In this document: in pieces, positions 7,677-13,471 of the stretch | Numbering within the stretch: position 1 is the stretch's first letter | Layout of the letters: each line of letters begins with the position of its first letter | Assembly: GCA_023386135.1 (NCBI GenBank) | Contig: JAEWKG010000279.1 | Coordinates: forward strand, 1 to 13,471 | Source of the DNA: Pseudomonadota bacterium | Lineage (GTDB): Bacteria > Pseudomonadota > Alphaproteobacteria > Sphingomonadales > Sphingomonadaceae | Length of the DNA stretch: 13,471 bases | Direction of reading: 5' to 3' | The notes under the pieces: generated by a model | What the model saw: only the letters and a program-made list of their open reading frames with translations | What the model was told of the DNA's origin: nothing | Databases searched by the model: none | Made by a program: the position numbers and the translations under genes

Positions 7677-7759
7677 CCGTCACCCCAGCGAAAGCTGGGG
7701 TCGCGTGCAGTGAAGCGAGACCTAGAGGCCAGCGATCCCAGCATTCGCTGGGATGACGG
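7677..7759. repeat. Double-hairpin REP-like element in sucB-lpdA gap
   Basis: 83-bp element starting directly after the sucB stop. The outer arms 7677-7702 (starts CCGTCACCCCAGC) and 7734-7759 (ends GCTGGGATGACGG) are inverted copies with a few mismatches. Each arm also folds alone: ACCCCAGC-GAAA-GCTGGGGT (7682-7701, 8 bp with a GAAA tetraloop) and ATCCCAGC-ATTC-GCTGGGAT (7735-7754, 8 bp). It leaves 8 bases before the lpdA ATG, and the lpdA Shine-Dalgarno GGAG (7758-7761) overlaps its last bases. There is no T-tract. This kind of CCCAGC-GAAA-GCTGGG palindrome is, from memory, dispersed in sphingomonad genomes; a likely role is mRNA stability or partial termination. Confidence 0.8.
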
Positions 7760-7767
7760 AGTAAAGA

Positions 7768-9171
<1,404 letters not shown>

Positions 9172-9391
9172 GGCTGCCCGGCAAACCTGCGGGCGGGCCA
9201 GGTTCCGGCTTTCCTACAGAGCCCCGAGGCGCCTAGATGGGCGTCATGTTTTTCGTCGCCCGCTCCGCGCTACCCGCCTGTTCGATCACCCCTTGCGGCA
9301 GGCCGGTTTCTGGCGTCAGAACACCGTGACAAGTGTGACAGGCGTCAGCTTTCCGCTGTCGTTCCTGAACGATCTGAGGGAGAATCTGCCC
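9172..9391 (+). other. lpdA-amidase intergenic region
   Basis: 220 bp with no convincing gene. Just after lpdA there are competing weak hairpins, GCCCG/CGGGC (9176-9180, 9190-9194) and AACCTG/CAGGTT (9184-9189, 9199-9204), without a clear T-tract, so a terminator is only possible. Further on, GTGACA occurs twice (9326-9331, 9335-9340) between two copies of GGCGTCAG (9312-9319, 9341-9348). The amidase Shine-Dalgarno GAGGGAG lies at 9376-9382. Confidence 0.45.
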
Positions 9392-10723
9392 ATGCCGCGA
9401 TTGAGCTTGACCGACGAACCCGGTGCCATCGAACTCGCGGCGCAAATCCGCGCCGGCGCACTCTCGCCGCTTGAAGCCCTAGACGCCGCCATCGCGCGGA
9501 TCGAGGCGCTCGACGGGCCGCTGAACGCGGTCGTAGTGCGCGATTTCGACCGCGCGCGCGATGCGGCGAAGGCGATGGACGGTGCCGATCACGAGGACCG
9601 GCCGCTGTTCGGGGTGCCGATGACGGTGAAGGAAAGCTTCAACGTCGCCGGGCTGCCGACGACTTTCGGACACCTGCAGTTCAAGGACTACGTCGTGAAC
9701 AGCGACGCCCGCGTGGTCGAGCTGCTCAAGGACGCGGGCGCGATTATCCTCGGCAAGACCAACGTGCCGCCCGATCTCGCGGACCTGCAGAGCAACAATC
9801 CGGTGTACGGGCGGACCAACAACCCGTTCGACAATTCGCGCGTTTCGGGCGGGTCGTCGGGCGGCTCGGCGGTGGCGGTGGCGAGCGGAATGGTGCCCGC
9901 CGAGTACGGCAGCGACATCGGCAGCTCGATCCGAAACCCCGCGCACTTCAATGGCATCTATGGCCACAAGACCACCTTCGGCCTCGTCAGCCGGCGCGGT
10001 CATGCGCATCCGATGGCGGGTGGGCGCGAGGTCCATGACGGGCCGCTCTCGGTGGTGGGCCCGTTGGCACGTTCGGCAGAGGATTTGGCGCTGTTGCTGG
10101 AAGTGACGGCAGAGAAGCCCATGCTTCGGCGCGAGAAACGGGTGCACGAGATTCGCTTCCTCGCAGTGCTCGATCACCCGGTGAGCGAGATCGACGCCAG
10201 CGTTCGTGATCCGATCGAAGCAGCGATCGGGGCGATCGAACACACCGGCGGCAAAGTCGCGCGCAGCAGCGAGCTGCTGCCCGACCTCGCCGAGCAGCAT
10301 GCCAATTACATGCGCCTGCTCAACGCCGCGATGGCGCGCGGGCGGCCGGGGCCCGACGGCCAGTCGATCAGCCTCGCCGACTACTACCTGCTGCTCGATA
10401 CCCAGGCGCGCAATCGCTACGCATGGGCGGACCTGTTCGAAGAGTTCGACTTCGTCCTCGCGCCGCCGCTGCCATTCGTCGCTTACGAGCACGACGACAC
10501 CCCGATCCGCGACCGGCGGATCAACATCAACGGCAAAGACAGCGCCTTCGCCGACGCACTCGCCTGGGCTGGCCTTGCGACGTTCCCCAACCTCCCCTCG
10601 ACGGTGGTGCCAGTCGGCGAGAGTGACGGCCTGCCGTGCGGGATGCAGGTGATGGGCGCCGAGTGGAGCGACCTCGACTGCATCGCTGCCGCGGGCGCGA
10701 TCGGGGGGCTGCTCGGCGGGTGA
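9392..10723 (+). CDS. Amidase-signature family hydrolase
   Basis: Hydrolase of the amidase signature (AS) family, which cleaves C-N bonds of carboxamides; the substrate cannot be told. The 443-residue protein carries the Ser-cisSer-Lys triad: K80 in GVPMTVKESF, S155 in the glycine-rich GGSSGGSA (153-160), and nucleophile S179 in GSDIGSSIR (173-181). The start is taken at ATG 9392 (MPRLSLTDEPGAIEL), 9 bases after GAGGGAG. An open frame reaches back to 9293, but those extra 33 residues do not look like the family's N-terminus and lack a ribosome-binding site. It lacks the neighbours expected of GatA, and the sequence does not look like GatA, so it is unlikely to be the glutamyl-tRNA amidotransferase subunit. 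Its TGA overlaps the next gene's GTG. Confidence 0.88.
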   Translation: MPRLSLTDEPGAIELAAQIRAGALSPLEALDAAIARIEALDGPLNAVVVRDFDRARDAAKAMDGADHEDRPLFGVPMTVKESFNVAGLPTTFGHLQFKDYVVNSDARVVELLKDAGAIILGKTNVPPDLADLQSNNPVYGRTNNPFDNSRVSGGSSGGSAVAVASGMVPAEYGSDIGSSIRNPAHFNGIYGHKTTFGLVSRRGHAHPMAGGREVHDGPLSVVGPLARSAEDLALLLEVTAEKPMLRREKRVHEIRFLAVLDHPVSEIDASVRDPIEAAIGAIEHTGGKVARSSELLPDLAEQHANYMRLLNAAMARGRPGPDGQSISLADYYLLLDTQARNRYAWADLFEEFDFVLAPPLPFVAYEHDDTPIRDRRININGKDSAFADALAWAGLATFPNLPSTVVPVGESDGLPCGMQVMGAEWSDLDCIAAAGAIGGLLGG

Positions 10724-11346
10724 GCCTGACGCCCGCCGTTCTCCCGCCCGCGCTCGACCTCGCCGGCGTCGCGGTGTTCGCGCTGACGGGCGCGCTGCTG
10801 GCGGCGCGGCTGCGGCAGACGTTCGTGACGATGGCCTTTTTCGCGCTGATCACCGGGGTTGGCGGCGGGTCCTTGCGTGACATGCTCCTCGGCGCGCCGG
10901 CGTTCTGGCTGCACGATCCGTGGGTCGCGCCGGTCATCTTCGCGACCGCGCTGATCGCGTGGTTCACCCCGCGCCGCTGGTGGGAGGGCGAGCTCCTCGA
11001 ATGGGCGGACGCCGCGGGATTGGCCGCGTTCTCGGTGCTCGGGACCGCCAAGGCGCTCGCCTATGGCGTCGCGCCAGTGCCGGCCGCGGTACTGGGAGTG
11101 GTGACAGGCTGTGCTGGGGGCGTCGCGCGCGACGTGATCGCGGGCGAGCCCTCGATCATCATGCGCCCGGAACTCTACGTGACTGCGGCGGCGCTGGCCG
11201 CCGTGCTCACCGTTGGCGGCTCCTTGTTAAACCTACCCGACGCCATCACCTGGGGCGCGGCGTGGATCGCGGGCTTCGCCCTGCGCGGAACAGCCATCCA
11301 CTTCCACCTCGCCCTCCCCGCCTATCGCGAAGAGGGCGAGCCGTAG
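10720..11346 (+). CDS. UPF0126 / TRIC-like family membrane protein
   Basis: Integral membrane protein with two repeats of the UPF0126 (glycine transporter-like) domain, a family related to trimeric intracellular cation channels. The start is GTG at 10720 in a GTGA overlap with the amidase stop, giving 208 residues (family about 205). The repeat signatures are GVGGGSLRDMLLG (46-58) and GCAGGVARDVIAG (130-142), each following a hydrophobic helix; about seven hydrophobic segments can be seen (around 11-28, 36-50, 68-82, 98-115, 119-137, 152-170, 174-190). Members have been annotated both as amino-acid transporters and as cation channels, so the substrate is open. Coupling to the amidase might mean handling of an amide or amino acid, but that is inference. 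It converges on the next gene with only 3 bp between stop codons. Confidence 0.85.
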   Translation: MSLTPAVLPPALDLAGVAVFALTGALLAARLRQTFVTMAFFALITGVGGGSLRDMLLGAPAFWLHDPWVAPVIFATALIAWFTPRRWWEGELLEWADAAGLAAFSVLGTAKALAYGVAPVPAAVLGVVTGCAGGVARDVIAGEPSIIMRPELYVTAAALAAVLTVGGSLLNLPDAITWGAAWIAGFALRGTAIHFHLALPAYREEGEP

Positions 11347-11349
11347 GCG

Positions 11350-12042
11350 TCAGGTGCCGGGCGTTTCGGCCATGTCGTAACGGCCGTCATCGTCGTCGCC
11401 ATCCACCGGACCGCCGGGATACGCCGGAGCCGTGCTGCCGTCCTGCGACTGGCGCGCGGCGGCATAGCGGTCGTCCCACTGGCGATCTTCGACCGCGCCG
11501 ATGCGGCCGTTGTCGAGGCCCTGGACCTGCCCGTCGTTGCCGACCGAGCAATCGAAGGCTGCGCCGCCCTGCCGGCGTCCGGCGACGTGCCAGCCGTTGT
11601 CGGTCCGCTCGACGGTATCGATCGTGTCGATCGCGCCACTGCGCTCCACTTCGCGCGCGCAAGCATCGACCGCGCGGTCGATTCCGCGGCTGTCGTCATA
11701 GCGGGGATCGGTGGGGCTGGCGCGATAGTCGTACGGCCGGTCCGGATAGGGATAGCCCTGAGTCCGCGCACGGTCGCGCTGACTCTGCTTGCTGACCGCA
11801 CTGGCGAGCGCGGCGAGCACGCCGACCACAGCGACGCCAGCAACGACATCACCCGCGTCGACGCCGTCGTGATGACGCCAGCGGCGGTGGTCGTCGGCGT
11901 TGACGGCGTTGGTGCCGAGCACCGACGGCTGTGCGTAACCGACAGGCGTGCCGGCGCGCGGCAGCTCGGCAGCCATCAGCGGGGTCGCAACCATCGAAGC
12001 GGTGGCCGCAAGCGCGGCGGCAGAAGCGAAACGGAAGATCAT
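11350..12042 (-). CDS. Exported HHDGVDAGD-motif protein, paralogue of the gene at 12166
   Basis: I do not recognise a named family. The start is taken at ATG 12042 (MIFRFASAAALAATASM), which follows GAGGGA by 9 bases; a GTG 21 bases upstream is in frame but would place the ribosome-binding site inside the gene. 230 residues: signal peptide (about 1-25, cleavage near MAAE), RHHDGVDAGD (56-65) followed by the hydrophobic, Gly/Ala-rich VVAGVAVVGVLAALAS (66-81), a charged Tyr/Pro/Asp linker, then a domain with C128 (AVDACAREVE) and C165 (AAFDCSVG), a likely disulfide pair in the periplasm, and an Asp-rich tail (DGDDDDG). The same layout is found in the neighbouring gene, so the two probably arose by duplication. 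Probably periplasmic or envelope-anchored. Confidence 0.75.
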   Translation of the reverse strand: MIFRFASAAALAATASMVATPLMAAELPRAGTPVGYAQPSVLGTNAVNADDHRRWRHHDGVDAGDVVAGVAVVGVLAALASAVSKQSQRDRARTQGYPYPDRPYDYRASPTDPRYDDSRGIDRAVDACAREVERSGAIDTIDTVERTDNGWHVAGRRQGGAAFDCSVGNDGQVQGLDNGRIGAVEDRQWDDRYAAARQSQDGSTAPAYPGGPVDGDDDDGRYDMAETPGT

Positions 12043-12103
12043 GACCTGCAATCCCTCAAACACAGATCACGCGGCACAGGCGCCGTATGATGCTGAAATG
12101 AAT

Positions 12104-12137
12104 GGGCGGTCCAGGCTTGCAACAGCCTGAACCGCCC
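12104..12137 (-). terminator. Rho-independent terminator after the 12166-12717 gene
   Basis: GGGCGGTCCAGGCT (12104-12117) and AGCCTGAACCGCCC (12124-12137) form a 14-bp stem with one mismatch around a 6-base loop. Read on the - strand it is followed by ATTCATTT, a modest T-rich run, 28 bases after the stop of the upstream exported protein. It should largely separate the transcripts of the two paralogues. Confidence 0.75.
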
Positions 12138-12165
12138 TACGTTTGCTCAAAGAGCGCGCCTCAGC

Positions 12166-12717
12166 TTACCAGCCGCGGCCGTAGTTGCCGCGCAGTCCGC
12201 TGTAGTCGAGGTCGACGACCCGGCCGTACTGGACGTCGCAAGAGAACTTGCCCTGATCGTAGTTCCGGCCGGCGTAGCGGTAGTTGTAGTCACGGCCCCA
12301 GCCGCCGCCACGCTCGTTCACCACGACGGTGCCCTTGACGCGGTAGCCGTATCGGTTGCGGTCGACGCTACGGATGTCGGTCACCCGGGCGCCGTAGGCT
12401 CCGCGCTGCGCGGCATAGACGCACTGCTCGACCGCCTGGCGGGGATTGCCCGAGTTGTAGTTGTAACCGTAACGGTCGCCGTAGCGGCTGTCGTAGCGGT
12501 CGCCGTAGTACGGGCCACCGTAGGTGCCGTTGTAGCCGCGATCGTTGCCGATCGAGCTTGCGACCGCGGCGATGCCGCCGATCACCAGCGCACCGGCAAT
12601 GATGTCGCCCGCATCGACGCCGTCATGGTGACGGTCGCGCGCGGCTGCGGGAGTGGCCGACAGAGCCATCGCGCCAGCCGCGACGGTTCCGACGAGGGCT
12701 TTGGAAATGGTCTTCAT
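12166..12717 (-). CDS. Exported Tyr/Gly-rich HHDGVDAGD-motif protein
   Basis: Unrecognised exported protein of 183 residues. Signal peptide about 1-26 (MKTISKALVGTVAAGAMALS, cleavage near AAA-RD), then RHHDGVDAGD (29-38) running into a glycine-zipper-like hydrophobic segment IIAGALVIGGIAAVASS (39-55), a Tyr/Gly/Asp-rich low-complexity stretch (60-90, with YGDRY repeated), and a C-terminal domain with C99 (AVEQCVYAAQ), YGYRVKGTVVV, and C160 (GKFSCDVQYG). The Cys pair and the K/R-V-x-G strand followed by F-x-C recur in the neighbour at 11350. The ribosome-binding site GAGG lies 6 bases before the ATG. Small-residue helix plus export suggests an envelope or outer-membrane-associated protein, but the role is unknown. 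Could be expressed on its own, with a terminator on each side. Confidence 0.8.
   Translation of the reverse strand: MKTISKALVGTVAAGAMALSATPAAARDRHHDGVDAGDIIAGALVIGGIAAVASSIGNDRGYNGTYGGPYYGDRYDSRYGDRYGYNYNSGNPRQAVEQCVYAAQRGAYGARVTDIRSVDRNRYGYRVKGTVVVNERGGGWGRDYNYRYAGRNYDQGKFSCDVQYGRVVDLDYSGLRGNYGRGW
12473..12508. repeat. Short coding direct repeat, 24-bp period
   Basis: CGGTCGCCGTAG occurs at 12473-12484 and 12497-12508, in phase with the codons, and encodes the repeated YGDRY pentads of the low-complexity linker in the exported protein. Probably slippage-prone; useful as a polymorphism marker rather than a regulatory element. Confidence 0.6.
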
Positions 12718-12857
12718 GGCTCACCTCACGTCATGGGCGAAGAGCCTTTTCTCCGCCTTGTGCCAGCGTTCTAGGCGATTCGCTGTGAGACGAGCCTGAA
12801 TTGGGGTGACAGCCACCGTTCATTTTAGGCGGCAGGAAACTGAACGACACGGCTCCC
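12718..12857 (-). promoter_or_regulatory. Upstream region of the exported protein with a 10-10-10 inverted repeat
   Basis: Region between the rplQ terminator and the exported-protein gene; it should hold that gene's promoter, although I cannot pick -35/-10 boxes with confidence. It contains CGTTCATTTT (12817-12826) and AAACTGAACG (12837-12846), inverted arms matching at 9 of 10 positions across a 10-base spacer, centred about 115 bp before the start codon. The size and symmetry suit a dimeric regulator. Read on the - strand, the motif includes TAAAAT, a possible -10-like hexamer. Confidence 0.45.
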
Positions 12858-12889
12858 AAGAAAAAGGGCCGGAGGTTTCCCCCCGGCCC
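12858..12889 (-). terminator. rplQ: Rho-independent terminator of rplQ
   Basis: GGGCCGG (12866-12872) pairs with CCGGCCC (12883-12889), the stem extending inward over GG/CC with one mismatch. On the - strand the hairpin is followed directly by TTTTTCTT (12858-12865). This is a textbook intrinsic terminator 23 bp past the rplQ stop and would end the large ribosomal-protein/rpoA operon. Confidence 0.9.
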
Positions 12890-12912
12890 CGTCGTGTTCG
12901 TTGTAGGTGCGC

Positions 12913-13332
12913 TTACGCCGCTTCGAGCTCGTCGGCGTTCATCACCGGACCCGAGTCCTGGCCCTTGGCCGCAACGTCGCGGTCGACCAGCTCGATCACC
13001 GCCATCGGCGCCGCGTCACCGGCGCGCAGGCCGGCCTTGATCACGCGGGTGTAGCCGCCCTCACGGCCGGCGTAACGCTCAGCGAGAACGTCGAACAGCT
13101 TCTTGAGCTGCGTCTCGTCGCCGAGACGGCTCAACGCCAGGCGGCGGTTCGACAGGCCACCACGCTTGGCGAGCGTGATCAGCTTCTCGACGTAGGGCCG
13201 CAGCTCCTTCGCCTTGGGGGCGGTGGTCATGATCTGCTCGTGCTTGACGAGAGCCGTGGCGAGATTGCGCAGCAGCGCGGCGCGGTGGCCGCTCTTGCGC
13301 TGCAGCTTACGGCCCGAATGTCCGTGACGCAT
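12913..13332 (-). CDS. rplQ: 50S ribosomal protein L17
   Basis: Large-subunit ribosomal protein bL17, last gene of the conserved rpsM-rpsK-rpoA-rplQ block. 139 residues. The N-terminus MRHGHSGRKLQRKSGHRAAL and the signature IMTTAPKAKELRPYVEKLIT (34-53) are diagnostic, as are the NRRLALSRLGDE and GGYTRVIK segments. The C-terminal extension ends in an acidic stretch (MNADELEAA). The ribosome-binding site GGAG lies 8 bases before the ATG. It is followed by a strong terminator. Confidence 0.98.
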   Translation of the reverse strand: MRHGHSGRKLQRKSGHRAALLRNLATALVKHEQIMTTAPKAKELRPYVEKLITLAKRGGLSNRRLALSRLGDETQLKKLFDVLAERYAGREGGYTRVIKAGLRAGDAAPMAVIELVDRDVAAKGQDSGPVMNADELEAA

Positions 13333-13379
13333 GTTCAGTACTCCGTTCGTAGGGGGCCCGTGTCAGGTAACCCGATGCA

Positions 13380-13402
13380 GGCCGGAAGAAAGGGGTCCGG
13401 CC
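13380..13402 (-). other. Hairpin in rpoA-rplQ spacer
   Basis: GGCCGGA (13380-13386) and TCCGGCC (13396-13402) form a perfect 7-bp stem with a 9-base loop in the 87-bp gap between rpoA and rplQ. No T-tract follows on either strand, so it more likely acts in mRNA processing or stability within the operon than in termination. Confidence 0.5.
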
Positions 13403-13419
13403 CAAGCCCCGAGAGTCGA

Positions 13420-13471
13420 TCAGCCGAGCAATTCCTGCTCGAGCTTCTTCGCCATTTCCTCGATGTTCTCG
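13420..13471 (-). CDS. rpoA: RNA polymerase alpha subunit, 3' end only
   Basis: Only the last 17 codons are in the window. They read ENIEEMAKKLEQELLG before a TGA at 13420-13422, which fits the C-terminal end of alphaproteobacterial RpoA (alpha-CTD followed by a short acidic helix). The position directly upstream of rplQ, as in nearly all bacteria, supports the call. The rest of the gene lies beyond the right edge. Confidence 0.85.
   Translation of the reverse strand, partial: ENIEEMAKKLEQELLG

Noticed and set aside
7677..7767. sucB-lpdA double hairpin as an intrinsic terminator
   Set aside because: Neither hairpin is followed by a T-run on the + strand, and lpdA would need its own promoter, for which there is almost no room.
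9237..9329. Short ORF (MGVMFFVARSALPACS...) before the amidase, possible leader peptide
   Set aside because: No Shine-Dalgarno, no downstream attenuator structure, and nothing to support translation.
9293..9391. 33-residue N-terminal extension of the amidase
   Set aside because: No ribosome-binding site at 9293, no family-like sequence, and a good GAGGGAG-spaced ATG at 9392.
12043..12063. Upstream GTG start for the exported protein at 11350
   Set aside because: Adds MFEGLQV in front of a clean signal peptide, and GAGGGA, the best ribosome-binding site, lies after this GTG and is well placed for the ATG at 12042.
12460..12560. CRISPR-like spacing of the CGGTCGCCGTAG repeats
   Set aside because: Only two exact copies, in phase with codons of a low-complexity Tyr/Gly/Asp-rich protein; no true spacers and no cas genes.

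Overview
The window reads as chromosomal DNA of a high-GC alphaproteobacterium, most likely of the order Sphingomonadales (Sphingomonadaceae or Erythrobacteraceae). This rests on three things. The SucA N-terminus is short (MGNEAHDF...GPSWANARWP) as in sphingomonads. The TCA-cycle genes form an mdh-suc-lpd cluster. Two palindromic repeat families resemble ones I recall from sphingomonad genomes. The lineage call is made by reading, not by a search.

Layout on the + strand: a 5'-truncated GGDEF-EAL cyclic-di-GMP protein (1-1356), then a 176-bp leader, then the TCA operon mdh - sucD - sucA - sucB - lpdA (1533-9171). mdh and sucD overlap by 4 bp (GTGA). No sucC lies between mdh and sucD, so the succinyl-CoA synthetase beta subunit must be encoded elsewhere. 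SucA, SucB and LpdA are the E1, E2 and E3 of the 2-oxoglutarate dehydrogenase complex. SucD then takes succinyl-CoA to succinate, and Mdh closes the cycle at malate/oxaloacetate. A second short + strand pair follows: an amidase-signature hydrolase and a UPF0126/TRIC-like membrane protein, again joined by a GTGA overlap (9392-11346).

On the - strand, read from the right edge: the 3' end of rpoA, rplQ with a strong intrinsic terminator, then two exported, cysteine-pair proteins that look like divergent paralogues of each other (12166-12717 and 11350-12042). These share an HHDGVDAGD motif followed by a small-residue hydrophobic segment, and I cannot assign them a function.

The most interesting structure is repeat-derived. 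One palindromic element (about 6869-6941) is inserted in frame in sucB and is translated as part of the E2 inter-domain linker. A second, unrelated double-hairpin element (7677-7759) fills nearly the whole sucB-lpdA gap and overlaps the lpdA ribosome-binding site. There is also a hairpin that would mask the sucA Shine-Dalgarno, and inverted repeats upstream of mdh and of the first exported protein. I see no tRNA, CRISPR, phage or insertion-sequence transposase. No gene-free stretch exceeds about 220 bp. I did not find a clearly new multi-gene system; the tandem exported paralogues and the coding repeat are the best leads.
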